Below are positions 32,927 through 43,179 of a DNA stretch of 64,000 nucleotides, in pieces (position 1 is the first letter of the stretch; the number at the start of each line of letters is the position of its first letter). Where the stretch lies: contig JAAEMR010000011.1 of NCBI GenBank assembly GCA_024225395.1, positions 1-64,000 on the forward strand, in the 5' to 3' direction. Origin of the DNA: Gammaproteobacteria bacterium. Lineage in GTDB: Bacteria > Pseudomonadota > Gammaproteobacteria > GCA-001735895. A program made the translations under genes and the position numbers. Below the pieces are notes generated by a model. The model worked only from the letters and a program-made list of their open reading frames with translations. It ran no database searches and was not told the DNA's origin.

Positions 32927-33912
32927 GCTGCTTTTCTCCTAAGGTCTGTTTCAGTAGGGTTATTAGAATTTCTGCTGGCTTCTTCGGCCTGCAGGTGTTG
33001 TTGGTTGTTTTGTGTCATCCATAATTTGAGATCAAATTGCAATGTATTTTCCGGGCATACGCCGATACATCGCCCGCAGTTAGTGCATTCACCGGCAGAG
33101 ATATAACCTTTGCTAGACGCCAGTTTTAAGTCCAGAACCTGGGGTTCAGGGCAAACTTTAGTGCACTCTACGCAATGTGTGCAAGTGGGAGTGTCAAAGC
33201 TGATGCGTAGAAATGAGAACTTGCCGACGATTGAATAAAATGCGCCGAGAGGGCACAGGTGACCACACCAGCCATCTTTCAGGATAAAAGCATCAAAGAT
33301 AAAAATACCCAGCAGGATGGCCCAGCCTGAACCTAGTCCGAATATTATTTCGCGGTGGAATATGCTTATCGGGCTAATCCATTCAAATGCGGCTACACCG
33401 GTAATAGCTGAAAGCACCAGTGTTAACGCCAGCATAATGTAACGAAACTTTCTGCTGAGTTGCATTGCGTTTTGAATATTCAGCTTTTTACGAATTTTTC
33501 CCGCCAGGTCACTGATCAGGTTGACAGGGCAAACCCATGAGCACCAGACACGTCCACCGACAATAAAATAAAAGGCAAGTACAATCAGTGCACCGATTAA
33601 AACTTCTGTTAACAGGGATTGTTGCGTCGCTAAAATTTGTAAAACGGCGAATGGATCAGCCAGTGGAATAAATCCGAATAACATTGAGCTGGACAGGTTA
33701 CCGCTGATTATGGGTAATTCGTTATAATTCCATGCCCAGTGAGCTGAACCGAAAAATAGTACTAAAGTTGAGATTTGTACAAACCGACGCAGAATCAGGT
33801 ATTTCCATACATTCAGTTTGCCACTAATACTATCCGGCATAACAAATGGCCTTACCGGCTTTCCGTTGGGGCCCATTTTAGGCTGATCGTTTATTGAATC
33901 AGAGTTAGCCAT
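32923..33912 (-). CDS. napH: Quinol dehydrogenase ferredoxin subunit NapH
   Basis: 329-residue membrane protein with four TM segments, C-x3-CP signatures CSWVCPVNLISDLAGK and CGHLCPLGAFYSIVGK, and two 4Fe-4S motifs CTHCVECTKVCP and CTNCGRCIGVCP near the C-terminus. With NapG it forms a quinol-oxidising module for NapB/NapA. It has an extended hydrophilic N-terminus (about 35 residues) and a C-terminal tail. Its TAATG overlap with napG shows coupling. The same module type occurs at the N-terminus of the multiheme fusion at 21708. Confidence 0.95.
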   Translation of the reverse strand: MANSDSINDQPKMGPNGKPVRPFVMPDSISGKLNVWKYLILRRFVQISTLVLFFGSAHWAWNYNELPIISGNLSSSMLFGFIPLADPFAVLQILATQQSLLTEVLIGALIVLAFYFIVGGRVWCSWVCPVNLISDLAGKIRKKLNIQNAMQLSRKFRYIMLALTLVLSAITGVAAFEWISPISIFHREIIFGLGSGWAILLGIFIFDAFILKDGWCGHLCPLGAFYSIVGKFSFLRISFDTPTCTHCVECTKVCPEPQVLDLKLASSKGYISAGECTNCGRCIGVCPENTLQFDLKLWMTQNNQQHLQAEEASRNSNNPTETDLRRKAA

Positions 33913-34682
33913 TACAACTCACCCGTATTTAACCAGTCGAGTCCAGTAGACTCGGCTTCAACAGGGACATCTTTTTTCAATGCTTCGGGTTCGTATTGCT
34001 GGGTAATGGAACTGTCATATTTCCAGCCAAGACGATAATGTTCTCCAACCACACCCTGTACCAGTTTTGGATGAACCACTTTTATGGCAGCTTCATCAGT
34101 TGGACAGGCTTTTTCACAGATACCACAACCGGTGCAGGCATCGCTGTGTACCAGTGGGATAAACATAGCATGATCACTGAGTTTACGTGGGTGATGCTCT
34201 ACAGTTATGGCAGTACCTTTAACCGGGCATTCACGGTGGCAGATTTCGCAACGCAAACCTAACCAGGAAAGGCAGTTTTCGATATCGATGACAGCAAGCC
34301 CCATGCGCGAGTCTTCAATTTTTTCCAGCTCAGGTGTCAATGCACCGGTTGGACAGGCCTTCATGCAGGGAATGTCCGTGCACATGTAACAGGGCACATT
34401 ACGCGGAATAAAATAAGGTGTGCCAATAGGAATTTGATCACTGGTATTCGCCAGTGTCAAAGTATCATAAGGACAGGAAGTCACGCATTGTCCGCATTTA
34501 ATACATTTGGCATTAAAATCATCTTCTTTTAAAGCACCCGGTGGCCTGATGGCATAGGGAGTTGCACGCGCTTCTTTTTGCAAAAGAGAAGCCCATACCA
34601 GGCCACCAGTTGCAGCAATAGCTGTATTTTGAGTAACTTTTTTTAAAAAATTACGACGTGCTTTAAGAGAAGTAGAGTTCAT
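33912..34682 (-). CDS. napG: Ferredoxin-type protein NapG
   Basis: 256 residues with a twin-arginine signal (ARRNFLKK...AIAATGGLVWASLL) and four 4Fe-4S motifs: CIKCGQCVTSCP, CYMCTDIPCMKACP, CLSWLGLRCEICHRECP, CTGCGICEKACP. Periplasmic electron carrier of the NapGH quinol dehydrogenase. No SD is evident; the start is fixed by the Tat motif. Confidence 0.95.
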   Translation of the reverse strand: MNSTSLKARRNFLKKVTQNTAIAATGGLVWASLLQKEARATPYAIRPPGALKEDDFNAKCIKCGQCVTSCPYDTLTLANTSDQIPIGTPYFIPRNVPCYMCTDIPCMKACPTGALTPELEKIEDSRMGLAVIDIENCLSWLGLRCEICHRECPVKGTAITVEHHPRKLSDHAMFIPLVHSDACTGCGICEKACPTDEAAIKVVHPKLVQGVVGEHYRLGWKYDSSITQQYEPEALKKDVPVEAESTGLDWLNTGEL

Positions 34683-34704
34683 CTAATATAATATCTGAGA
34701 AATA

Positions 34705-34734
34705 TTGTGCCCCACCGGTAACGGCAGGGCACAA
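34705..34734 (-). other. Intercistronic hairpin napA-napG
   Basis: Stem TTGTGCCC/GGGCACAA (8 bp) with an inner CCG/CGG stem and a GTAA (TTAC) loop, lying between the napA stop and napG start. Not followed by a T-run, so more likely an mRNA processing or stability element that sets napDA above napGHBF. Confidence 0.7.
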
Positions 34735-34744
34735 AGTTTACTCT

Positions 34745-37495
34745 TTATGCTTTATAAACTTTAACAGCGGCTTTTTTGAAGTCCGTTTCTTTAGACATAG
34801 GACATGTCATATCGATACAGATTTTGTTTACAAAAACACCTTCATCAAAGAATGGAGCAAAGGTATAACCTTTTGGCGGACGGTTACGTCCCTGAGTTTC
34901 CAGTACGGCCTTGATCTTACCGCGACGTGATTCGATCCAGACGATATCATTACGGCTCAGATTACGCTTACCGGCATCATCCGGGTGCATCCACAGTACC
35001 GCTGTTGGAACCGCTCTGTGTAATTCGGGAACACGACGAGTCATGGTACCTGTATGCCAGTGCTCGATAACTCGACCAGTTGAAAACCACAGATCATAGT
35101 TATTATCGGGTTGCTCTGGAGGTGCAGCATATGGACGGAAGAAAATCTTCGCTTTATGCGCCAGTTTGGTTTTTCCTTTACTGGTCGGCTTATCGAGATT
35201 ACCGGTTTTAAGTGCTTTCAGGGCTTTACCATAAAAATCAAATCCACTGCCTTTAGCAGCATAGGAATCATATTCTTCATTAAAGCGCCACATGGTTTCT
35301 TTACCATCAACAACAGGCCATCTCAGTCCACGAACGTCATCACGCATATAGGTATCAAAATCAGCCAGGTCATGAGCATGACCCACGCCAAATTGACGAT
35401 ACTCGTTGAATAATGCTTTTTCAGGGAACCAGCCATCACCTAACCAGTCGGAGGTGCTGTTAGCATGTCCTTTGGCTACGGCTTCATCAGGCCAGGCTAC
35501 TTTTTTGTTTTCTTTATGGGCAAATAAAACATCATATAAAGTATCTTCAGGTGAATAACCCATGGCTTCGGCTTCAGCAAGTACACTTGGTAACTTACCG
35601 TCTTCAAAACCCTTGGATTTTAAACCAGGAATGCTTTTCTCACCCCAAACTTCTTTCAGCTTGAAACGCTTGGAGAATTCCAGCATTTGCCATACATCGG
35701 TACGTGCATCGCCTGGAGCATTTACCTGTTGACGCCAGCCCTGAGTTCGACGCTCAGCATTTCCATACAATCCCCACTTCTCATAGATCATGGAAGTTGG
35801 CAGGATAAGGTCGGCCACCTTGGCTGATACCGTGGGATAAGGGTCAGAGCAAACGATAAAATTATCCATTTCGCGAGCAGCCTTAATCCAGTGATTAGCA
35901 TTAGCAGATGCCTGGAACGGGTTGTTCACCTGTACCCAGTTAAATCCTACCTTGCCGTCTTCCAGGCTACGTAGAATTTTCATGATATGCGTACCAACCT
36001 TGGGGTTCAGTGTTTTTGCGGGTAATTTCCACAGGTTTTCACTGAAGGCACGATGTTTAGGGTTGGCGACAACCAGATCTGCCGGTAGACGATGAGCAAA
36101 GGTACCTACTTCACGGGCAGTACCACAGGCTGATGGTTGTCCAGTCAGTGAGAAAGCACCGTTTCCAGGCATGGCCTGTTTACCCAGTAATAAATGAACC
36201 ATGTAAACCTGCTCATTCACCCAGCTACCACGATAGTGCTGGTTCATGCCCATAGTCCAGAAACTGACTACCTTGCGATTCTTTTCAATGTAGGTGTCGG
36301 CAAGAATTTGTAATTTCTTTTTGTAGTCTTCCATGGACTCATCCGGGTCACCTTTGGATAACTCGGCAACATAATCAAGCGTATAAGGCTCAACACCTTT
36401 CTTGAATTCTTCAAATTCAATCATCCAGTGCTTGACGGGCTTTTTGGTATTTTTCTGTTTTACTTTCATGCCTGCAGTTTTACGCTGGGCAATTGCTTCG
36501 TCTTTGTCCAGCGTGATTTCCAGCTCTTTTGCCTGAATATCTTTTTCAGCATCGAAAGCATATTTACTGGTTGCACGCATGCCGTAGCCGATATCGTAGG
36601 GACCGGTTGCGAATACACAGTGCTTGTCAACGAAATCGTGATTAACGGCATTACGTTTTACAATTTCGCGTCCGATATAATTAAACAGGGCTAAATCAGT
36701 GCCTGGTTTGAAAACGATTTCTACATCGGCAATATCTGATGTCTGATTTGAACAGGTTGTCAGGTTGATTAACTTGTAACCTTCTTCATCTGCTATTTTT
36801 CGGTCAGAAACTCGAGCCCACAGGATTGGGTGACATTCGGCCATATTGGCGCCCCAGGTGATGACGGTGTCTGTCAATCCAATGTCATCATAACAACCTG
36901 ATGGTTCATCGATACCAAAAGTCTGGATAAATGCTACTACGGCTGAGGCCATACAGTGACGTGCGTTAGGGTCGATGTTGTTACTGCGAAAGCCCGCCTT
37001 CATTAGCTTGGCTGCAGCATAACCTTCAGGAATTGTGTATTGCCCGGAACCGGTAATGGAAATGCCAGCAGGACCTTTCTCGTTATAATGTCTTTTAAAC
37101 TGTTTTTCCATTTCGTCGAAAGCGCGATCCCAGCTTACGGCCTTAAATTTACCATTTTTATCGAACTTACCATCGGTCATTCTAAGCAAGGGTTTGGTCA
37201 GGCGATCCTTACCGTACATAATCTTGCCATTGAAATAACCTTTGATGCAGTTTAAACCACGGTTAACCGGTGCATCCGGATCACCTTTGGTAGCAACGAT
37301 TCTGCCTTCTTTTGTGGCGACCATGATGCCACAACCTGTTCCGCAGAAGCGACAGACTGATTTGTCCCACTGCCAGTCTTGTTCTGCTTCGCTGGTCGTG
37401 CTTGCCTGGACAGCTGTGAGTGGAATACCGACAGTGGCTGCTGCCGATGCGGCGACGCTTGATTTGAGAAATTCTCTACGATTGACTTCTAACAT
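34745..37495 (-). CDS. napA: Periplasmic nitrate reductase catalytic subunit
   Basis: 916 residues with a Tat signal ([16 protein letters not shown]). The [4Fe-4S] ligands are C48, C51, C55 (CRFCGTGC) and C83, and the molybdenum ligand is Cys181 in [10 protein letters not shown], which distinguishes NapA from Asp-ligated enzymes. It binds bis-MGD and reduces nitrate to nitrite. It is longer than E. coli NapA (828); a charged insert around residues 310-380 ([35 protein letters not shown]) recalls the longer epsilonproteobacterial type. SD GGAGG precedes the ATG. All key motifs are intact. Confidence 0.97.
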   Translation of the reverse strand: MLEVNRREFLKSSVAASAAATVGIPLTAVQASTTSEAEQDWQWDKSVCRFCGTGCGIMVATKEGRIVATKGDPDAPVNRGLNCIKGYFNGKIMYGKDRLTKPLLRMTDGKFDKNGKFKAVSWDRAFDEMEKQFKRHYNEKGPAGISITGSGQYTIPEGYAAAKLMKAGFRSNNIDPNARHCMASAVVAFIQTFGIDEPSGCYDDIGLTDTVITWGANMAECHPILWARVSDRKIADEEGYKLINLTTCSNQTSDIADVEIVFKPGTDLALFNYIGREIVKRNAVNHDFVDKHCVFATGPYDIGYGMRATSKYAFDAEKDIQAKELEITLDKDEAIAQRKTAGMKVKQKNTKKPVKHWMIEFEEFKKGVEPYTLDYVAELSKGDPDESMEDYKKKLQILADTYIEKNRKVVSFWTMGMNQHYRGSWVNEQVYMVHLLLGKQAMPGNGAFSLTGQPSACGTAREVGTFAHRLPADLVVANPKHRAFSENLWKLPAKTLNPKVGTHIMKILRSLEDGKVGFNWVQVNNPFQASANANHWIKAAREMDNFIVCSDPYPTVSAKVADLILPTSMIYEKWGLYGNAERRTQGWRQQVNAPGDARTDVWQMLEFSKRFKLKEVWGEKSIPGLKSKGFEDGKLPSVLAEAEAMGYSPEDTLYDVLFAHKENKKVAWPDEAVAKGHANSTSDWLGDGWFPEKALFNEYRQFGVGHAHDLADFDTYMRDDVRGLRWPVVDGKETMWRFNEEYDSYAAKGSGFDFYGKALKALKTGNLDKPTSKGKTKLAHKAKIFFRPYAAPPEQPDNNYDLWFSTGRVIEHWHTGTMTRRVPELHRAVPTAVLWMHPDDAGKRNLSRNDIVWIESRRGKIKAVLETQGRNRPPKGYTFAPFFDEGVFVNKICIDMTCPMSKETDFKKAAVKVYKA

Positions 37496-37574
37496 TTGAC
37501 CTCCAAAGGTTAGTAACAGGCTGGTGCCAGTACTATTTCTAATAGTTTAATTTTATTGTTTAAGATGTAGCGGT

Positions 37575-37907
37575 TTATTGGTTTAAGTACTCAGGGATGC
37601 TGCAGCTGTCTGCCACCTGAGTACCACAGGTAGCATCGATATTTTCCAGATCAGAACTTGGATACAGGTTTTTATCTTCGCCAAAATAATGCTCGACCAT
37701 ATCAGCCAGAATTATACCCGGTAATGCTTTAATTTTTTTCAGGCCATTGACTTCATCATGTATTGCTTCAGCTTCCTGAATGATGATGATTTTGCCAGTT
37801 GATTCGTCATGATGAAAAACTTCAACATCCTGAATGTTGTTAAGTGTTTCTATCATATTAAGAGTGTTGTCTGGTTTTGTAGTGACCAGTATTGCTGATA
37901 AATTCAT
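37575..37907 (-). CDS. napD: NapA chaperone NapD
   Basis: 110 residues with the ferredoxin-like NapD fold: NLSAILVTTKP at the start, HHDESTGKIIIIQEAE, and KIKALPGIILADMVEHYF. It binds the Tat signal of NapA during cofactor loading. First gene of napDAGHBF, 79 bases upstream of napA. Its C-terminal 25 residues (with two Cys) extend beyond the usual domain. The ATG lacks a clear SD. Confidence 0.9.
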   Translation of the reverse strand: MNLSAILVTTKPDNTLNMIETLNNIQDVEVFHHDESTGKIIIIQEAEAIHDEVNGLKKIKALPGIILADMVEHYFGEDKNLYPSSDLENIDATCGTQVADSCSIPEYLNQ

Positions 37908-38351
37908 AGGACTAATTCTGGGTAAAAACTCTTTCTAATTGGAACATGGCTACAATATAAAGAGTGGTAACATAGGTTAATTAAATTTAAAAAACTTTTG
38001 CATTTGCTGTGAAATTTAATTATGAGAATGATTATTTTACTAATTTCAAATAAATCCATAAAAAACAGCCAGTTAGCATGTAGTTTTTGTTATAAAACTC
38101 AGCTTTTGGCTAGCTGAAAAATAGTCTAAAGTGTTAATTTACGCGAGCCATTTCAGCATAGTTTATTTATCTATTGGATGACATATGTCAAAGGTTAATA
38201 TGTTAATAAATATTCTTTTTTGTAGAAAATGATGATATTTAAACTTTATCTATAATAGTTCCAAATAATCAATTATAAGTATTTAAAAGTTGTTTATTGA
38301 AACCTGTGTTTTTAAGTTGAAAAGAATTTTATTTAAGGTCTGAATATAATA
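37908..38351. other. Gene-free nap upstream region
   Basis: 444 AT-rich bases between napD and the AEC carrier gene with no convincing coding frame. The only clear signal is the palindrome at 38179-38190. It probably carries the nap promoter and a long leader. Confidence 0.6.
38179..38190. promoter_or_regulatory. Palindrome TGACATATGTCA, candidate Crp/Fnr-family site
   Basis: Perfect 12-bp palindrome; on the nap strand the context reads TTTGACATATGTCATCC, with TTGAC/GTCAT half-sites four bases apart, the Crp/Fnr-family geometry. It lies about 270 bases upstream of napD, farther than usual for an activator, so its target promoter would have to be well upstream of the gene. Confidence 0.4.
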
Positions 38352-39284
38352 TCAATTCAGAGCCCACAACCAGCCACTCACTGATATGACTGACATCGCG
38401 GTTGCCAATAACACGACGCTGGCTGCAATTCCCTGACCCCTCTGGTACATGCTGGCAAACAGGTAGCTGTTAATTCCTGGAGCCATGGCTGCAATTAAAA
38501 CTGCCGTTCTGCTGATGGCTTGATCGACTAACAGCAGGTCACATATTAGCCAGGTTAAAGCAGGGTGAATAAAAAGTGAAAAAACTGAAACGGTACCTAC
38601 TTCTCCCAATGAATGGGAAAATTTATAACGAGTTAAAATGCCACCAAGACCAAATAGAGCGACGGGTAAAGCGGCATTACTGATAATCTCTATTGCAGAT
38701 GTAACAATTGTTGGCATAACCATACCGGACAGGTTGACCATGAAACCCAGACCAATTCCAATCATCAGGCTGTTTTTAAACATCGCTTTAACTATGACGC
38801 TAGTGGTTTCTGGCCATGATCGGCCATCTGTGCGTAAAACTTCCATTGAAGTAATGCCAAGCAGGTAACAAAATGGAGCATGGATAGAAATAATGGTGTA
38901 AACCGTCGACATATTATCGACTCCCCAGGCTCGTTCTGAAATAGGTAAGCCCAGTAATACTGAATTAGAAAATAGTGCGCCAAACCCGATAGCTATAGAT
39001 TCACCCGGGTGTTTTTTAAAACGCCAGTAAGCCAGCAAACTGGCTGAAGCAAAACTGACAGCAGCTGCGGTATAAAAAGCAAGCATAATGCGCCAGTCAT
39101 AGGCTGTGCTCAAATCCAGTGTCGAGGTTGCCTGAAACAATAGAGAAGGCACTGCGAACAGAATGGCAAACTTCATTAAACCATCGACCATGTGATCTGC
39201 AAAATAGCCTCGTCGAACGGTCATAAATCCTGCAGCAATGACCAGGAAAACAGGGGCAATGATGTTTAAGATGTGAAGCAGCAT
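38352..39284 (-). CDS. AEC family transporter (auxin efflux carrier-like)
   Basis: 310-residue inner-membrane protein with about ten TM segments. Family features: N-terminal IIAPVFLVIAAGFMTVRRGYF, a central break with LFSNSVLLGLPI, and APGINSYLFASMYQRG near the C-terminus. Such carriers export or exchange small organic acids (malate, malonate) and other anions; substrate unknown here. Single gene, 207-bp upstream gap without recognised sites. Confidence 0.88.
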   Translation of the reverse strand: MLLHILNIIAPVFLVIAAGFMTVRRGYFADHMVDGLMKFAILFAVPSLLFQATSTLDLSTAYDWRIMLAFYTAAAVSFASASLLAYWRFKKHPGESIAIGFGALFSNSVLLGLPISERAWGVDNMSTVYTIISIHAPFCYLLGITSMEVLRTDGRSWPETTSVIVKAMFKNSLMIGIGLGFMVNLSGMVMPTIVTSAIEIISNAALPVALFGLGGILTRYKFSHSLGEVGTVSVFSLFIHPALTWLICDLLLVDQAISRTAVLIAAMAPGINSYLFASMYQRGQGIAASVVLLATAMSVISVSGWLWALN

Positions 39285-39491
39285 GGGGTGGATAATCTGC
39301 CTATAAATAATTAGAATACATTTTTAATTTTTATTATGCTTGATTTTAATAAATCAGGTTGTGGAAAAGATCAATATTAGAAATAGCTGGTCTTTGTTAA
39401 AAGTTGCTTTGAGCAGGAGTTTATAGATAAAACTGCAGTGAATAGTGTGTCGTATAAATGTAATTAAAGGGTCGGAGGCTGAATCCCCGGT

Positions 39492-41873
39492 TTATACTAC
39501 ACCCCCTGGATTATCATTTAATACCTGGGTGAGCTTATCGATAGTGAGGGGTTTACTATAGAAATAACCTTGTAGCAGATCGCATTTCATTTGACTCAGA
39601 AGTTTTTTATGTTCCTCTTTCTCAACTCCATCTGCCACCACTTTTAAATTAAGTGCCCGGGCCATTGATATAATTGCATCAACCAGTCGAGCATCGCTTT
39701 CATTAACATCCATGTCCCTTACAAAGTCACGATCAATTTTGACTATGCTAACAGGGAAGCACCTTAGATAATTTAATGATGAATATCCCGTGCCAAAATC
39801 ATCTACTGCCAGTCTGATTCCAGATTCCTTAAGTTCATCTAATGCATTGAGTAGTTGTAAATCCTTATCAATTAAAAGGGATTCAGTGATTTCCAGAACC
39901 AGGTGCTTAGCGGGATATCCTGTTTGATTCAGAATGTCTTTTACACGCTTCCAGCAGAAACCTCCTTTAAATTGACGGATGGAAATATTAACTGCCAGAT
40001 ATGGAATATGTTGATGGCCCATTTCTCTCCATTTCATTGCTTCAATACAGGACTGGCGTAAAACCCATTCACCAATTTCAACAATGAGACCTGTTTCTTC
40101 AGCAACAGGAATGAATGTATCCGGCATTATCAGTCCTTTTTGCGGGTGTTCCCAGCGTAGCAGTACTTCAACACCCGCTAGCAGGTTTTGCTCCAGGTCG
40201 AGAATAGGCTGAAACGTAAGGAATAACTCATTCTGTTCTAATGCACGGCGTAAATCTTTATCAATTTCCAGAAAATGTCTGGCTAGATTAGTCATCTGCG
40301 GGGTGAAAAACTGAAAGGTATTTCGTCCCATTTCTTTTGACTGATACATAGCCATATCTGCATTTTTTAGCAAGGTACTGGTATCATCCCCATCCAGCGG
40401 ACATACGGTAATGCCAATACTTGCTCCGGTATAAATATCATGCCCTTCGAGAAAGAATGGCTTTGATAAAAGTGCTATGATTTTTTCAGCGATTAATGAT
40501 GCATGCATTTCATCGGAAATGTCAGACAGAATAATAGTGAATTCGTCCCCCCCTAACCGGGCAACCATGTCAGTATTTCTAACACAGCTATTAAGACGAT
40601 GTGCCACCTCTACAAGAAGCTTGTCTCCCATGGAATGCCCAAGCGTATCGTTAATGGCTTTAAAACGATCCAGATCTATATACAGTAAGACCAGTGTTTT
40701 TTCTAATCGTTTGATACTTTTAATTTCCTGGTCGAGATGATCCATGAAATTGGCTCGATTAGGTAATCTGGTTAAGGGGTCAAAGTTTGCCCTGAAACGT
40801 ATCTGTTCTTGCGCTTTTTTAAGAGCAGTGATATCGGTTCTAATACCAACGATTCCTCCCTCTGTAGTGCGTTGCTCGGTAACAAGCAGGCAACGCCCAT
40901 CGCTTAGCAGTTGTTCCCGGGAATCACCCGGATTAAGATGAGATTCAATGCGATTTTTAATATTGTCTTCTACTGATTCATCAGTTTTATAATGATTATT
41001 CAGGGCACTTTTGTTAACAACAGCTTCAAAGGTTATGCCCGGCACTAGTTGATCTCTTATTAATGGGTAAAAGGATTTATACTGGGAATTACATATAACC
41101 ATTCGATCTTCACTATCCCACAAGACGAACCCCTCAGTGATGGACTCAATAGCATCCTTGAGCCTCTCCTCGCTACGTTTCAATTTCAATGCTGAGGATT
41201 GTTGACGTAAAACAAAATAGATTAACGTGAATGACATCAAAGAGAAGATGGCAATTGTGATGACAGTGGCATTTTGAAGTTCTTCTATTCTGTTTGACTG
41301 AAATTTTAGTATATCTAAAGTTTTCCGGGATATAGCCAGGTAAAGTTTTTGGGCTTCATTCAGAGAACCAGAAAGGCGCTGATCCACTAATTTTAGAGTG
41401 ACTAAAGAATCCGGAGCAAAATTGTATACACCTTCATTCAGCCAGAGTTTTATATCAATTACAGCGGGATTTACAGCAGCATGAATTTCTGTTGCACCAA
41501 TAAGGTCATTGAAACTATATCTGTCACGTATGTATATTAAACGATCTTCGAGCTTATTGAATAAATTAATAGTCGTTTCATGATTATGCGTGGAGTGATT
41601 GATCTGAGATAGTTTTACCGAGTGAATCAGTTCTTTAACATCGTTCAGCAACAGGTCGATATCACTTTCCTGCTGGGATAAAGATAATGGCAAAGCATGT
41701 TTTATTTCACCCAGCGTTTGGTTTACATAGTAGATTATGAAAGTAGTACTTAACAGTATTATCCCTATGGACAGTAAGGTTGTCAGGGAGCCGGCAAGTA
41801 AATGACGTAGCCGAGATTTCATAGCCATATCGTTTATACCCGGAACAATCAAGTGTCGATTATCACTGGACAC
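39492..41873 (-). CDS. Membrane sensor GGDEF/EAL protein
   Basis: 793 residues. TM1 (about 26-50) and TM2 (about 200-220) enclose a periplasmic helical sensor domain (IRDRYSFNDL, LKLVDQRLSGSL). A PAS domain follows (IESITEGFVLWDSEDRMVICNSQYKSFY), then GGDEF with RLGGDEF intact and the RxxD inhibitory site (RNTD) five residues before it, then EAL with the signature residue changed (EVLLRW rather than EALLRW) but Glu, Asn, DDFGTGYSS and Lys of the active site kept (NIS, EITES, VKIDRDF). It could make and/or degrade c-di-GMP. Its GTG start overlaps the TAXI protein gene by 11 bases; an alternative ATG is at 41828. Confidence 0.9.
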   Translation of the reverse strand: MSSDNRHLIVPGINDMAMKSRLRHLLAGSLTTLLSIGIILLSTTFIIYYVNQTLGEIKHALPLSLSQQESDIDLLLNDVKELIHSVKLSQINHSTHNHETTINLFNKLEDRLIYIRDRYSFNDLIGATEIHAAVNPAVIDIKLWLNEGVYNFAPDSLVTLKLVDQRLSGSLNEAQKLYLAISRKTLDILKFQSNRIEELQNATVITIAIFSLMSFTLIYFVLRQQSSALKLKRSEERLKDAIESITEGFVLWDSEDRMVICNSQYKSFYPLIRDQLVPGITFEAVVNKSALNNHYKTDESVEDNIKNRIESHLNPGDSREQLLSDGRCLLVTEQRTTEGGIVGIRTDITALKKAQEQIRFRANFDPLTRLPNRANFMDHLDQEIKSIKRLEKTLVLLYIDLDRFKAINDTLGHSMGDKLLVEVAHRLNSCVRNTDMVARLGGDEFTIILSDISDEMHASLIAEKIIALLSKPFFLEGHDIYTGASIGITVCPLDGDDTSTLLKNADMAMYQSKEMGRNTFQFFTPQMTNLARHFLEIDKDLRRALEQNELFLTFQPILDLEQNLLAGVEVLLRWEHPQKGLIMPDTFIPVAEETGLIVEIGEWVLRQSCIEAMKWREMGHQHIPYLAVNISIRQFKGGFCWKRVKDILNQTGYPAKHLVLEITESLLIDKDLQLLNALDELKESGIRLAVDDFGTGYSSLNYLRCFPVSIVKIDRDFVRDMDVNESDARLVDAIISMARALNLKVVADGVEKEEHKKLLSQMKCDLLQGYFYSKPLTIDKLTQVLNDNPGGVV

Positions 41874-42879
41874 CCTTATTTATTACCCCTACTTCTTTAT
41901 AATATCGTTCAGCACCTGGGTGCAGTTGTACCGAGACTCCATCTAATGCAGATTCTAAGGTAATGATCTTACCTTTGGCATGTCCATTATCCAGTAATTT
42001 TCGGGAAGCTTTATTCCATAAAGCCCGCGTAATGGCATACACCAGGTCTTCATCAACATCGGCACCGACCATCCATTGGGCACCTACACTCACGGTATAT
42101 ATTTCTCCGATACCAGCATAGGTTCCTGCTGGAATTTTATTGCCAGAAAAAAATCGGTGTTTGTTGAGCATGGTTTTAGCTTCAGGACCATCAATTGGAA
42201 TAAGTTTTGCTTTGCCCTCAGCAGCCAGAATCTTAATGGAATTTGTCGGGTAACCGGCAACAATAAAAAAAGCATCCAGTTTATCCTGCATTATTCTTTC
42301 TACTGCCAGGTTGGGTTTGATGTATTCAGCTTTAAAATCAGTGCTGCTGAGTCCATAAGCATCGAGAACAATTCTTGCGTCAATTAATGTTCCTGATCCC
42401 GGTTCATCCAGGGAAACATGCTTACCTCGGAGATCCTGAACGGAGTTTATACCTGACCCAATTCGTGCAACAAGGTGAAGACTTTCTGGATACAGGTTGG
42501 CTATGGTGCGTAACTTTTCCATGCGGGGCTTGCCTTTGAACGTTTCTGTTCCGGTATAAGCCCAGTAAGCCACATCGGACTGAGCAAAACCTGATTCCAG
42601 TGAACCAGACTGGATAGCCGTAACGTTTGCAACGGAACCATTAGCAGATTGTGCTACCGCAATAAGGTTTGGTACTCCACAGCTACCACCGTGTTCACAG
42701 GAGTGTCCACCCGGTGGGTTGCTTACCGCCATGGCGAGTAATCCTCCTATGGGATAGTAGGTTCCACCAGACCCTCCGGTTCCAATTCTGAAAAAAGTCA
42801 TGTTTTGAACATCGGCAATAGCAATGCTTGCTAAGGCCATGAATGAAATTACAAAGCCTTTAAAAATAAACCTGGTCAT
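41863..42879 (-). CDS. TAXI family TRAP-type solute-binding protein
   Basis: 338 residues with a signal peptide (FKGFVISFMALASIAIA). Family features: MTFFRIGTGGSGGTYYPIGGLLA, SVANVTAIQSGSLESGFAQSDVAYWAY, and GSGTLIDARIVLDAYGL; C-terminus LHPGAERYYKEVGV. Such proteins bind small organic acids or amino acids such as glutamate. A Cys/His-rich loop (GGHSCEHGGSCGVPNL) is unusual-looking but occurs in the family. No TRAP permease is adjacent; instead it is coupled to a GGDEF/EAL sensor gene, suggesting a sensory rather than transport role (inference). Confidence 0.9.
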   Translation of the reverse strand: MTRFIFKGFVISFMALASIAIADVQNMTFFRIGTGGSGGTYYPIGGLLAMAVSNPPGGHSCEHGGSCGVPNLIAVAQSANGSVANVTAIQSGSLESGFAQSDVAYWAYTGTETFKGKPRMEKLRTIANLYPESLHLVARIGSGINSVQDLRGKHVSLDEPGSGTLIDARIVLDAYGLSSTDFKAEYIKPNLAVERIMQDKLDAFFIVAGYPTNSIKILAAEGKAKLIPIDGPEAKTMLNKHRFFSGNKIPAGTYAGIGEIYTVSVGAQWMVGADVDEDLVYAITRALWNKASRKLLDNGHAKGKIITLESALDGVSVQLHPGAERYYKEVGVINKGVQ

Positions 42880-43179
42880 TATCGCTTCTCAAGAAAAAGG
42901 TACCCTTTATCTCATGGTGTGAACCATAATTATTATTTCAAACTTTCCTTTCTAAATATAAAACTGAATTGACCCAAAAGGTACAATGCGGATTTTAAAT
43001 AATTCAGCGTTAAATAAAGCATAGACGGTTATTTGGTAAAATCCACTAGAGTGCTAATTTCATTTCACAGTCATTTACTACAATTTTGCAGTCTAGTTTA
43101 GACAGATAAGAAGGAGTAGAGTTATCCACTAAAATATGAATAAATTGAGATGCTTTCTGTTTCACTGAAGTAGTCTCAA
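42880..43179. other. Gene-free stretch upstream of the TAXI gene
   Basis: About 300 AT-rich bases with no convincing coding frame or strong repeat. Presumably contains the promoter for the TAXI-GGDEF/EAL pair. Confidence 0.5.

Noticed and set aside
34911-37499. Several open frames on the plus strand opposite napA
   Set aside because: They are antisense to a strongly conserved gene, have no RBS and no family features.
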